Source: Pseudoalteromonas luteoviolacea DSM 6061 (GTDB lineage: Bacteria; Pseudomonadota; Gammaproteobacteria; Enterobacterales; Alteromonadaceae). From it: a DNA stretch of 64,000 nt. How positions within the stretch are numbered: the first letter of the stretch is position 1; each line of letters begins with the position of its first letter. Below are positions 53,040 through 62,210 of the stretch, piece after piece. The stretch is from assembly GCF_001625655.1 (NCBI RefSeq), contig NZ_AUYB01000148.1:30958-94957 (forward strand), read 5' to 3'. A program made the translations under genes and the position numbers. Under the pieces are notes generated by a model that searched no databases, was not told the DNA's origin, and saw only the letters and a list, made by a program, of their open reading frames with translations.

Positions 53040-55097
53040 TTAAATGTTAAACTGATAAACGTTTACTCTGTTAAGTGCACAATCTGGTAAATAAACTTTG
53101 CTATTTTTGACATGTAATAAGTAAGGCAGCCACAGTTGACCTTTATCTCTGTCTGCTCCAAAACCACTAAACGACTCTATGAATTCACCTGAACATGTAA
53201 AAACCTTAATCGCACGATTCACAAGATCAGAAATAAACAAATACCCATTTTCATGATCAATGCTGGTTGGTAGCAAAAAGTTACCATTGGTGGTGCCGTA
53301 TCCTTCTTGCCCAAAACTGCGCTGCCACTTGCCAGTTTGGTCATACACCTCTATCCGATTGTTGTTTTGATCCGTGATAAAGCATGTGCCCTGCGCATCC
53401 ACAGTGATATCTGAGGGGGTATGAAACTCCCCATGTTCAGAACCTAATCGGCCAAATGTATGAACTAAAAATGGGCCGCCCGCTTCTGATAGACGCCAGC
53501 GGCAGATTCGGTTGTTACCTGAGTCCGCAATTAAAATGTCATTGTTGGTTGGGTCAATCGCAATGCCTTGCGGTTTATTAAGCTGTTCTTCACCCGTGCC
53601 TAGTCCACCAAACACAGTGTAAGGCACCATTTCTCCCAACGTATCGTTGTACTGTAAAACTGTGACAATACCGCTTAGATAATTGCTCACTACTAATAAA
53701 GGCACTTCGGGGTCGAGTTGCCCTGGCAGCGGTTTTTTAGGCGTTAATGAAGCCATACCTAATGATCCTGGCAACATTGGTAAGCTAATCGGCCGAGCCG
53801 AATCGCTTTTACCATCTTCGGTAGCTTGTAACTGATAATTACCAGAGTCCATCATCCAAAGTAGATCTTCTGGGTCATCAAACTTATCGTTCAAGAAAAT
53901 ACGCACCATGGTTTGCTGCCACCTTTGTACCCACTCTGTTTGTGCTGACAGCGCAATACTGAGCCACGAAGGTAGGCCAGGCGGTTGCATAACCTTTAAT
54001 AACTGATCTTGAAGTGCTAGTTGATGTTCTACCCAGTGCTCAAAAATAGGCGCATTACTCGAATACCCTGACTGGGTATTTGTCACATCTCCCACGACCG
54101 ATGTCACAAAATGCAGTTGGCCTGGATTATCGCGCTCATCTCCTACGCGCTTAATTACTTTTGTCGCGCGAGACTTGCCCCCCTTGAGCGTAGATAAATT
54201 AACTGTGTGTTTTTGCAATGAAGCCAGAAATGGTTCAGTGATCAACATGGTATTAGCTTCGCTTGTCTCTGTGACTTGCACAGGTGCAAAAAAACCGTCT
54301 AAGCTCCCCATAAATTGGCCATTTAGATCATAAACAGAAATGGCATTGGGCTCTCCACCTGGAATGAGCATGCGATTTTGCGTAACAGACACCCCGCGAG
54401 AAAGTGCCAGTCCATCAATGTAGCATTTGCCAGAGGCACTAAAAGGCACGCCTTTACCCTGCCAATCACAACGCACAACGGTAGCAAACCCTGTATTGGC
54501 AATATAAATATTGCCGTTTTTATCTAAACTCAGTCCTTGAGGCCACAACAAGTGAACTGGGTCTGAGCCATTCTCTGGCACAATCTCCTCGATGGACTGT
54601 TCAAACTTGCCATCTTCACTGAAAATTACCAACCGAGATTGGCTGTTTGGTCCCTCGTAAAATTCATCAGCAACACACACTTTGCCATCGTGCACCACAA
54701 TGCCATTAGGCCCTTTCAGTTCAACCTCTGGCTCGTTACCAAATACTTTAATTGACTGAATATCCAGTCGCTCGGTGTATTCCAGTATATGCACTCTGAA
54801 ATTGCCGATATCAGTAACATAAACCCAGTTTTTATCAGGGTGTGCAATTAATCTAAACGGCATATTAAATTGGCCAAGCTCTGCGCCAACCGAGCCAAAG
54901 CTCGCCAATATCTGGTCCAGATCAGAGTCGAATACCAATACACGGTTGTGTGCGGTATCAGCGAGCCAAATTCGACCGAATTTGTCGACACAACTGCCAA
55001 CCGGCGTGCTTAGAGAAAGGTGCCCATTTGCTGAGCACGGTAATTGTGGTAATTGGTCAACTGTCGTACCAATATAACTGTGGTATGAGATCCCCAT
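53040..55097 (-). CDS. NHL-repeat beta-propeller protein
   Basis: 685 residues, no signal peptide. NHL repeats are clear at the N-terminus (IWLADTAHNRVLVFDSDLDQ, VYVTDIGNFRVHILEY) and C-terminus (ILIADSGNNRICRWRL, CFITDQNNNRIEVYDQ, YLFISDLVNRAIKVF), with a non-repeat middle of about 150 residues. Such propellers bind proteins, RNA or carbohydrates. The gene is upstream of the small protein and the chemoreceptor on the same strand, suggesting one operon. Confidence 0.82.
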   Translation of the reverse strand: MGISYHSYIGTTVDQLPQLPCSANGHLSLSTPVGSCVDKFGRIWLADTAHNRVLVFDSDLDQILASFGSVGAELGQFNMPFRLIAHPDKNWVYVTDIGNFRVHILEYTERLDIQSIKVFGNEPEVELKGPNGIVVHDGKVCVADEFYEGPNSQSRLVIFSEDGKFEQSIEEIVPENGSDPVHLLWPQGLSLDKNGNIYIANTGFATVVRCDWQGKGVPFSASGKCYIDGLALSRGVSVTQNRMLIPGGEPNAISVYDLNGQFMGSLDGFFAPVQVTETSEANTMLITEPFLASLQKHTVNLSTLKGGKSRATKVIKRVGDERDNPGQLHFVTSVVGDVTNTQSGYSSNAPIFEHWVEHQLALQDQLLKVMQPPGLPSWLSIALSAQTEWVQRWQQTMVRIFLNDKFDDPEDLLWMMDSGNYQLQATEDGKSDSARPISLPMLPGSLGMASLTPKKPLPGQLDPEVPLLVVSNYLSGIVTVLQYNDTLGEMVPYTVFGGLGTGEEQLNKPQGIAIDPTNNDILIADSGNNRICRWRLSEAGGPFLVHTFGRLGSEHGEFHTPSDITVDAQGTCFITDQNNNRIEVYDQTGKWQRSFGQEGYGTTNGNFLLPTSIDHENGYLFISDLVNRAIKVFTCSGEFIESFSGFGADRDKGQLWLPYLLHVKNSKVYLPDCALNRVNVYQFNI

Positions 55098-55653
55098 AGT
55101 ACCTAGCCTGTAAAAGAGTCCGTTTAGTCAAGCTTCTGCCGATGAGGAGGCAGATCCTTGGCGCCGTAACTAATAATCATTTCATTAGTACTGTTTCATA
55201 CAAAAAAGTAGCAGGAAGAAAATTACTCGCCAGTGAGGAAGATCGAAAAACTCGCTTTTATTAAAAAATTCACATTTGTATTTCCACAGGCAATCATCTC
55301 AAATTATGAAAAACCCTAGTAGAAATAAAGCCTAGAAGCGTGCCTGTTGAACATATGACAGAAAGGGCACAGTCCGATTGTTCGGTACAGCGCAAGGTTT
55401 AATTATTAGCATTTTTCAGGTTGATAGATGTTAATGACACAAAGTCGTGTATTTTTAGATTCAAATGCAATAGCTCTCAATACTCAATCTTCTCCAATAT
55501 TTTAAAAAATAAGGGACTTATGGGTCCTCAACAAAATTAAGCCTAGGTTCAAACGAATATATAGACTCTGACTCTATCCATTTGTTGATTCCATCCATGG
55601 CAGTTTTCAAGTAAGCTGCCCCATTCCATATAAACCCAAACGAGGAAAGTGCG
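55098..55653. other. Intergenic region upstream of NHL and coiled-coil genes
   Basis: 556 bases between divergent genes. A small stem TCTGCC/GGCAGA lies near 55134. No gene seen. Confidence 0.3.
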
Positions 55654-56442
55654 TTGGATAAAAGAATTGAACCTGAATTACCCAGTATTACGCCCGACTT
55701 AGATCAGGTTGAAACCTATAAACAGTCCCTCAACCCGTCAAATAATAAGGCCCCTTCACCAAACAGTGGCTCAGAGCATCAAACTGCGCCAGAAAAGAAA
55801 GGAGGTTTTATGGCATGGCTGGGCGCGCTCTCTATTGTCGCATTAGCCGCAGGATCATATGGACTTTACCAACAAAACCAAGCTACACAGGCTCAATTAC
55901 TCGAATCGACTAAACGTATTGCAGAACTGGAGCGTACACTGTCTGCAACAGGTGAGGAAATGGGTGAGTCTGCAGGTGCAATACAGGCAAAAGTAACCGC
56001 CCTGAGCGAACGCACAGACGAACTTTGGTCACAAATGGATAAACTGTGGGCCTCAGCTTGGCGACGCAATCAATCTGAAATCAAAAAGCTGAAAGAACAA
56101 ACCAATCAGATTGCCAAAAGCCAAACAGAGCAGTTGAACACTCAATCGAGTGTAGCAACCAAAGTCGCGTCACTGTCACAAAGTCAAACTGATTTAGCAT
56201 TTAAACTGTCTCTGCTAGAAGAGCAACAGCAAGCAGCGGAAGCACTTAAGGGACAGCTATCCTCAATTAATGCGGACCTAGACCAATTAAAATCTCAGTC
56301 ACGGGGCAGAGATGCAAAACAAGTAGAAATAGGTGGCACAATCGCCCAGCTTGAAATGACGCAAAGCGCATTGGCAGAGCAATTGGAACGACTTGAAAGT
56401 AGACTGGCTTCCGCCGCAACAACGCAGCAGGCAGTCAACTAA
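55654..56442 (+). CDS. Membrane-anchored coiled-coil protein
   Basis: 262 residues. A polar proline-rich N-terminus of about 50 residues, one helix (FMAWLGALSIVALAAGSYGL), then a long coiled coil to the end with heptads such as RIAELERTLSATGEEM and LEEQQQAAEALKGQLSSI. TTG start at 55654 after GAGGAAA. It looks like a spacer or scaffold in the periplasm; no family function known. A REP pair begins two bases after the stop. Confidence 0.68.
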   Translation: MDKRIEPELPSITPDLDQVETYKQSLNPSNNKAPSPNSGSEHQTAPEKKGGFMAWLGALSIVALAAGSYGLYQQNQATQAQLLESTKRIAELERTLSATGEEMGESAGAIQAKVTALSERTDELWSQMDKLWASAWRRNQSEIKKLKEQTNQIAKSQTEQLNTQSSVATKVASLSQSQTDLAFKLSLLEEQQQAAEALKGQLSSINADLDQLKSQSRGRDAKQVEIGGTIAQLEMTQSALAEQLERLESRLASAATTQQAVN

Positions 56443-56443
56443 T

Positions 56444-56502
56444 AAATCAATGGGGTCAGAGTAAATGGTTGCATAAACCAGCGACTCTGACCCTTTTGAT
56501 TT
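56444..56502. repeat. REP pair (REPIN-like) between convergent genes
   Basis: AAATCAATGGGGTCAGAGT at 56444-56462 is followed by an inverted copy ending TTTTGATTT at 56502. Together they form a long hairpin that fills the gap between two stop codons and may act as a terminator. Confidence 0.8.
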
Positions 56503-56504
56503 AA

Positions 56505-56828
56505 TTACTCTTCGTCATCAAAATCAGCTTCGCTATCTAATGACGGGCGCGCTTGCCTTTGAGCTGGTTTCGCTAAAATTTCAACATAAAATGATGTTAA
56601 GTTTTCAAGCTGAGTTTGGTCAATCAGCTTGTTAAATTGTGATACGTGAACAGGTTGAGCTTCCGCTTCTGTGTTACCAAACTTACAGTCAAAGTCCCAA
56701 AAATCAGCCCCTTGTGGTAAAGTTTTATTACGCTCACGTTTAAGGTACTTTTTGATTTCGTGCTTAACCGCATCAACACGTCTGGCTAATTTAATTTTTG
56801 GATGAGTTAACTCAAATGTTTTTTTCAT
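56505..56828 (-). CDS. DUF6172 family protein
   Basis: 107 residues from ATG at 56828. MKKTFELTHPKIKLARRVDAV and REPIN-flanked end (SEADFDDEE). Highly charged, with AVKHEIKKYLKRERNKTLP and DFWDFDCKFG as the conserved centre. Small cytoplasmic protein, function unknown. Confidence 0.7.
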   Translation of the reverse strand: MKKTFELTHPKIKLARRVDAVKHEIKKYLKRERNKTLPQGADFWDFDCKFGNTEAEAQPVHVSQFNKLIDQTQLENLTSFYVEILAKPAQRQARPSLDSEADFDDEE

Positions 56829-57339
56829 GATTGCCTTCAAAACAAGGATTACTCAAGCCTGTACTAGACCGACTGAGTAATAGGTATGTATCTACAAAGT
56901 ACTATAATCGCACCATTGCAGATGTAGAAATGTAACATGCATAGTGTACGACAAAATGTAGGATGCGACACCAATAATCCCTCCCTAATACGCTAGAGGC
57001 ATTAACATCGAATGAAAGTCATACTTCTCTTTGCGAGCTTAATCAGCCACATCAACTTCGCAAATCAATGGGGTCAGAGTCATTGATTTCATCAATCGAT
57101 AGAGAAAAAGTGTTAACTCTATTTTGAAAAAACAATAGCAGTTATGAGTCAGTACTATCAAAAAAATTGCTTTTCTTAGCGCATAAAGTAAAAACCACTG
57201 TATTTAAATCACTATAAAATCAACTAAAAAATTATAAATTCAAAAGCCTTTAAACATATATAAATAAAAGATTAAACTTGAACGCACTGGCGATTAAGAT
57301 TAATTTAACATTGTGTTTCGTATCATCAATCCATTTAAT
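56829..57339. other. Intergenic region with REP element
   Basis: 511 bases. Apart from the REP at 57062 no gene or further repeat is supported; the last 200 bases are strongly AT-rich. Confidence 0.35.
57062..57089 (+). repeat. REP element, consensus copy
   Basis: Perfect nine-base arms AAATCAATG and CATTGATTT around loop GGGTCAGAGT; identical to the copy at 62211. Confidence 0.85.
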
Positions 57340-57846
57340 ATGAATAAGCTGATTGCAGTTATTATCTTTATGCTTGTCACTCCTATGACCCATGCCCAAA
57401 ATAAAGAAAACAACCGAATGGCAGGCATCTGGGAAGGCTATTACTCTGGTTCACATACTCATCAAGGGTTAATGGTGTTCAACATCACTCAAAATGAATG
57501 TACTGTCTCAATGCATAGACTCCTAAAGACTGACTCATATAATTTTGATTGTGAACAGCTCTCCGACCAAAATGGAATGTATCAATTTTCATTGAAACGG
57601 CCTTTTAAAACTGGACAAGGCTTTGTTCAATGGAAATTTAACGGTGCACTTTCAGCTGGCTCTATTAACCCAGCAGCTCCCCAAATTTTTATTGGTAGCT
57701 GGATTCAAGGCATGAAAAAGAGTAAGGATGATCCTTTTACTGCTTTAAATTCAGGTCATTTCCGCTTAAAACTTAAAAAAGAACACAGTATTATTTCCAA
57801 ATATAAAAATGCAGTTGAAGCAGCCCCTCTTACCAAAGATCAATAA
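57340..57846 (+). CDS. Secreted protein of unknown function (168 aa)
   Basis: Signal peptide (MNKLIAVIIFMLVTPMTHAQ), then a strand-rich domain (GIWEGYYSGSHTHQGLMVFN) with two cysteines. ATG at 57340 is preferred over GTG at 57313 because it begins the signal peptide. Neither has a clear ribosome site. No family recognised. Confidence 0.55.
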   Translation: MNKLIAVIIFMLVTPMTHAQNKENNRMAGIWEGYYSGSHTHQGLMVFNITQNECTVSMHRLLKTDSYNFDCEQLSDQNGMYQFSLKRPFKTGQGFVQWKFNGALSAGSINPAAPQIFIGSWIQGMKKSKDDPFTALNSGHFRLKLKKEHSIISKYKNAVEAAPLTKDQ

Positions 57847-58184
57847 AAGATGAGGTCTTAGTCCTTTACAAAAAGGCTATAAAACTTTCCATAAACTTTT
57901 ACTTCCGAAGTTAAGCTAAGTATTAATCAGCCAATCTCAATGGCCTAGGCTATTACTGCCTGATGAGCTTAAAGCGATAAAGTCATTTATAAAGAAATAG
58001 AGGTTTTATTTTTTCTTTAAAATTACACTGCTTGTTCTCATATTTTTTACTCAATAACGTACAACGCATATAAGAACATTTAGATATAAATCAATTGCAT
58101 GAGAAAATAAAAAGTTCCTCACAGGCCCTTCGTCACTGCATCAAAAGTGCTTCATATTATCAGTTCAATAAATTTTAGTTAGGT

Positions 58185-58209
58185 TTCAATGACTCTGACC
58201 CCATTGATT
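58185..58209 (-). repeat. REP element, partly decayed
   Basis: Minus-strand copy of the GGGTCAGAGT loop with six paired arm bases (TCAATG/CATTGA). Confidence 0.7.
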
Positions 58210-58220
58210 GATAACGTGTT

Positions 58221-58271
58221 GACATATTATGTCAAATCTTTATTATTGATTATAAAGTGACATACTATGTC
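58221..58271 (+). promoter_or_regulatory. Tandem palindromes before small membrane protein
   Basis: GACATATTATGTC at 58221-58233 and GACATACTATGTC at 58259-58271, centres 38 bases apart. Two near-identical palindromes just before a start codon suggest a dimeric repressor site. Confidence 0.5.
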
Positions 58272-58280
58272 GGAGTCAGG

Positions 58281-58592
58281 GTGAAGTTTTCATTTGAAGA
58301 TTTAGTTTCAGTGTTCAATTTAATAGAGAGCCATACTCTTGAATGTATCATCATGATCACTTGCACCATGATTGTGACTTCAATTGTCTTTAAATTTTTG
58401 TACAAACAAGAAATAAAAAATAAAGAGTCCGCAATAGAAGCTTTAGAAAAGCAAATTGAACTATTGGAGCGAGAAAAGCTCATTTCTCAAAAACAGGATT
58501 GTGGATTACATATTGCTACGTGGGAAAAAGAAAGACTAATCATAAAAAAAGTAAACTCTATTATACAGCAACACCTTAGCGATAGCAGTTAG
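58281..58592 (+). CDS. Small single-helix coiled-coil membrane protein
   Basis: 103 residues from GTG at 58281 with GGAG five bases upstream. One helix (CIIMITCTMIVTSIVFKFLY) then a coiled coil (IEALEKQIELLEREK). An in-frame GTG at 58257 is also possible, but would place the start inside the second palindrome. Function unknown; resembles phage-like Rz/spanin or scaffold proteins only in layout. Confidence 0.5.
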   Translation: MKFSFEDLVSVFNLIESHTLECIIMITCTMIVTSIVFKFLYKQEIKNKESAIEALEKQIELLEREKLISQKQDCGLHIATWEKERLIIKKVNSIIQQHLSDSS

Positions 58593-58721
58593 CCTTATGC
58601 ATAGACTTTATTCAGTATGCCTTTGGACACAAAAAACTGTAAGTAAAGCGCCCTATTCCACACAGAATATCGAAACTATCTTTAGTATTAAAAGCCACTT
58701 CTAGTCCATCATTAAATCAAA

Positions 58722-58749
58722 GAATCAACAACTCTGACCCCATTGATTC
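58722..58749 (-). repeat. REP element, partly decayed
   Basis: GAATCAA and TTGATTC arms around the reversed GGGTCAGAGT core, in the speD upstream region. Confidence 0.7.
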
Positions 58750-58869
58750 CAATATTTTTCCACATTCGCTGCACATTTCAATGCTGGAATACTTGCGTAT
58801 CTCGTTTTGAGGCGTCGATCTATACAGCCCTCAATTGAGCACTTTTAAATCAGAACACTGAGTAAAAGA

Positions 58870-59307
58870 ATGAATATAACCTCATCGGAACAACAGTTAA
58901 TTAACCCTCTGGGTCAGCATATTATTGTCGATATATTTGATGCTTCAAACTTAACCGGTGAGCAGCATATCGAAGATATGATGGTTGAATGCGCCAATGC
59001 AGCAAACGCCACAATCTTGAAAACCCATATACACCCATTCGAAACAAATGGTGGTGTATCGGGCATGATCATTCTCGCTGAAAGCCATATTTCTATTCAC
59101 ACATGGCCAGAATTCAATTTTGCCGCTATGGACATTTTTATGTGTGGTAATGCACAACCTCAGCTGTGCTTGCCAGTGATAGAAAAACACTTTCAACCGG
59201 GAAAAATGCTCGTCAACACCCTAACAAGGGGTGGCTCGGTTAACGAATTTGGTGAATTCCACCCACTTTTACACAACCAGTTGCAAGCAACCCTAAAAAC
59301 CGCATAA
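58870..59307 (+). CDS. speD: S-adenosylmethionine decarboxylase proenzyme
   Basis: 145 residues, the short SpeH-type form. Self-cleavage occurs at LAES (Glu71-Ser72), generating a pyruvoyl group; SHISIHTWPE and DIFMCGNAQP are conserved. It makes decarboxylated SAM for spermidine synthesis. Twenty-one bases upstream of speE, in one operon. A REP element lies in its upstream region. Confidence 0.9.
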   Translation: MNITSSEQQLINPLGQHIIVDIFDASNLTGEQHIEDMMVECANAANATILKTHIHPFETNGGVSGMIILAESHISIHTWPEFNFAAMDIFMCGNAQPQLCLPVIEKHFQPGKMLVNTLTRGGSVNEFGEFHPLLHNQLQATLKTA

Positions 59308-59328
59308 CAAAACGGAGTATTAACGCAA

Positions 59329-60276
59329 ATGACTAAAATTAAATGGCATTACGAGCAAATGACAAGTGGCGTTCACGTTGCACTTCGTTCAGAAAAAGAC
59401 TTGGTAGATGTGGAAACCGAGTTTCAAGATGTTAGCATTTTTGAGACTCGTCACCTTGGCAAAGTAATGCGTATCGACGACGGCATTCAAGTAACCACAA
59501 AGGGCGAACACATATACCATGAAATGATGGCCCATGTTCCTATTCTCTTTCATGGTAACATCAAAAATGTGTTGATTGTTGGCGGTGGTGACGGTGGCAG
59601 CGCTCGAGAAGTGTTAAAACATAGCAGCGTTGAAAACGTGGTCATGGTAGATATTGATGAGCAAATCATCCATCTAAGCCGTGAGTTTTTGCCAGAAATT
59701 AACAACGGTGCATTTGATGATCCAAGGTTTGTGCTGCGCATTGGTGATGGTGCTGACATCATTTCTCAGTACAGCGACTGTTTTGACTTAATCATTCTGG
59801 ATGCTGCCGATCCTGATGGTGGTGCATCTGAGACTCTTTTCACTCAATCCTTTTTTGGTAACTGCTTAACCGCATTGAAAGCGAATGGTATTTTAGTAGC
59901 GCAAGGTGGTACGCCTTATTTCGAACCTTACATGATGCAGTCAATGGTTTCTCGTTTGACACAAGCATTTAATAATCCAGCAGGTATTTATATGGGCGGT
60001 TGCTTTGACTACTTTGGGGGGTCACATGCATTTATTTGGGCAACAAGACAGGGCACCATCAATACACTAACAATTGAAGAGCTTGAGTCGCGTTTTAATA
60101 AGGCCGATATTCAAACCAAATACTACTCACCGGAGGCGCATTATGGTTCATTCTTCCTGTCAAAAGACATGCGAGATTATGTCAACCAAGCCGTTAAATG
60201 TGAAAATGTAGATGAACTGTCAATGCCAGAAGCAGGCGACTGGGACGACTATACACCGGAGACGTCAAACAACTAG
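59329..60276 (+). CDS. speE: Spermidine synthase
   Basis: 315 residues with the aminopropyltransferase fold: LIVGGGDGGSAREVLKH (SAM site), MVDIDEQIIHLSREFLP and LIILDAADPDG with catalytic Asp158 and Asp161. It transfers the aminopropyl group from decarboxylated SAM to putrescine. GGAG precedes the ATG. The C-terminal tail is about 25 residues longer than usual and acidic. Confidence 0.92.
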   Translation: MTKIKWHYEQMTSGVHVALRSEKDLVDVETEFQDVSIFETRHLGKVMRIDDGIQVTTKGEHIYHEMMAHVPILFHGNIKNVLIVGGGDGGSAREVLKHSSVENVVMVDIDEQIIHLSREFLPEINNGAFDDPRFVLRIGDGADIISQYSDCFDLIILDAADPDGGASETLFTQSFFGNCLTALKANGILVAQGGTPYFEPYMMQSMVSRLTQAFNNPAGIYMGGCFDYFGGSHAFIWATRQGTINTLTIEELESRFNKADIQTKYYSPEAHYGSFFLSKDMRDYVNQAVKCENVDELSMPEAGDWDDYTPETSNN

Positions 60277-60311
60277 TTAGTCGCTCTACCACCCATGAAC
60301 ATTGAATTTGA

Positions 60312-60348
60312 AGCCACTGCCACATAGGTTACTTTTGTGTCAGTGGCT
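60312..60348 (+). terminator. Hairpin after speE
   Basis: AGCCACTG pairs with CAGTGGCT and CACA with TGTG inside it. It separates speDE from the ABC gene. Confidence 0.55.
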
Positions 60349-60416
60349 TAGTTTATACAGAGCTCAATTTATTTAACTTGAACTCACTTGATACACCCAG
60401 ATACGACGCAAAAGCA

Positions 60417-62210
60417 ATGAAATCACTATTTAAGCTATTTGAAAAAATAGGCCACAAAGACACATTTAACAGCCAATTAAGTGAGACTAAGCACAACCTA
60501 CCGTTTGTTCTTCAGTGTTCAAAGGAGTTTACCGGCTGGGTAATTGTTGCATTCACCATTGCTTTACTAGGCGGTATTTTACAAATTGTCACTTTCGATT
60601 TTTTGGGTGAATTAGTTGATTGGCTAGATACTTCAGGCAGTCGAACTCAGTTAAATGACAAAGGGCACGATTTAATTATCGTCGCAGTCGCCATTGCCGT
60701 TGTAATTCCTTCGATTACCCTCTTTAAAAACCTCATATTTCATCAATTACTTGGGCCAAATTTACAAAAAAACACCATCATAAAGTTATACCGTACTTTA
60801 ATAGGCTCACCCGCCAGCTACCATGAAGAGGATGACCCTGGTTCTACTGCGATTGTGATTGTAGATACCTCTGAAGCCATCATTGATGTGGTTATACAAT
60901 TTTGTGGCGTTGCCGGCTTTTTATTGGCGTTTCTGGGTGCACTGCTTTTGTATGTAGGTAACATTAATGGCGCCCTAACGCTCCCCTTTCTAATTTGGAC
61001 AGGCGTATTTTTGGCGCTGCTGATATATCAATGGATCCCCAAAGCAAAGACCACTAACCGACTAGAAGCACAAAGTTGTGCCGAGCTCACAGGAAAATTT
61101 ACCGAACGTTTTGCGCGTATTCGTACGGTAAAGATGCTATCTACCCAAGAGTACGAGCAAAAATTTGCTGAAAAGTGGGCAACTCGACACCGCAGGGTTG
61201 TAGCAAAAGAGTTTCGTGTTTTCTCAAGTTTTGCATCTGTGATTGGCTTACTCAACGGCATTTTAATTGTAGGTACTGGTGCTTTATGCCTGCAATTATG
61301 GCTGGACAACAGTATTTCCATTGGTGAATTTTCTATGGTGCTGGCTCTAGTCTATCGGGTTATTACGCTGTCTGAGTGGTGCCAAGAAGAATTTGACGCA
61401 TTTTTTGTCTCTTGGGGTCAAGTGACGGTAGGCCGAGAGTTAATTAATGACTTCCTTGAGGATGTAGAGCCGATTGAAGAAGACGGTAAGTTCAATGTAT
61501 CTCGCGGCAAAATCACTTTTAAAAACGTTGAATTTGCCTATGAAAATAAAGAACCACTTTTTACAGATCTATCTTTTAAGATAAAAGCAGGAGAAAAAGT
61601 AGGGATCATTGGCCCTTCCGGCGCGGGAAAATCATCAATACTCAATATACTCTCAGGTATTGATGAGATTGAAGAGGGTGGCATTTATATTGACGGCAAA
61701 AATATCGAGGACTACACAACAGAGAGCGTGTGTAGCGAGATAAGCTTTTTAAATCAGGACATTGGTCTTTTCAATCAAAGTATCTTTGAAAATATCGCGT
61801 TTGGCTTGAACAACGTGAGTAAAGAGCCAGTATATCAAGCACTGAAAAAAGCCAATGCACTCGAGTTTGTAGAAAACTACAAGGATACCCGAGGCCGCCG
61901 AGGACTAAGTGCATTTATTGGTGAAAATGGAGGACAGCTATCTGGTGGACAACGTCAACGTCTAGCCTTGGCTAGGGCCATATTAAGAGATAAAAAAATA
62001 CTCTTACTCGACGAGGCAACCAGCGCCCTAGATCCCGCTTTAACAGCCGAATTTATCACCACTCTCAAAACGCTTGCGAAAGGTAAAACCGTCATCTCAA
62101 TCGCCCATTCGTACGATGTGCTCACCATGATGGATCGCATTATTGAAATTAAAGACGGCAAAATTGTAAGAGATGGCAAACCCGCTGAAATACTAGATAC
62201 CATAACCTAA
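60417..62210 (+). CDS. ABC transporter, fused permease and ATPase
   Basis: 597 residues: six membrane helices over the first 330, then an ATPase with Walker A GPSGAGKSS, signature LSGGQRQRLALARA, Walker B ILLLDEATSALD and IAHSYD. This is the half-exporter layout of lipid or drug exporters. ATG at 60417 is uncertain; an in-frame TTG at 60378 exists. It follows speDE after a hairpin, so a polyamine-linked role is speculative. The stop lies one base before a REP. Confidence 0.85.
   Translation: MKSLFKLFEKIGHKDTFNSQLSETKHNLPFVLQCSKEFTGWVIVAFTIALLGGILQIVTFDFLGELVDWLDTSGSRTQLNDKGHDLIIVAVAIAVVIPSITLFKNLIFHQLLGPNLQKNTIIKLYRTLIGSPASYHEEDDPGSTAIVIVDTSEAIIDVVIQFCGVAGFLLAFLGALLLYVGNINGALTLPFLIWTGVFLALLIYQWIPKAKTTNRLEAQSCAELTGKFTERFARIRTVKMLSTQEYEQKFAEKWATRHRRVVAKEFRVFSSFASVIGLLNGILIVGTGALCLQLWLDNSISIGEFSMVLALVYRVITLSEWCQEEFDAFFVSWGQVTVGRELINDFLEDVEPIEEDGKFNVSRGKITFKNVEFAYENKEPLFTDLSFKIKAGEKVGIIGPSGAGKSSILNILSGIDEIEEGGIYIDGKNIEDYTTESVCSEISFLNQDIGLFNQSIFENIAFGLNNVSKEPVYQALKKANALEFVENYKDTRGRRGLSAFIGENGGQLSGGQRQRLALARAILRDKKILLLDEATSALDPALTAEFITTLKTLAKGKTVISIAHSYDVLTMMDRIIEIKDGKIVRDGKPAEILDTIT

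Larger units (their letters stand above)
57847..58280. other. Intergenic region with REP and tandem palindromes
   Basis: 434 bases, AT-rich, containing the REP at 58185 and the two GACATA palindromes; otherwise empty. Confidence 0.35.
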
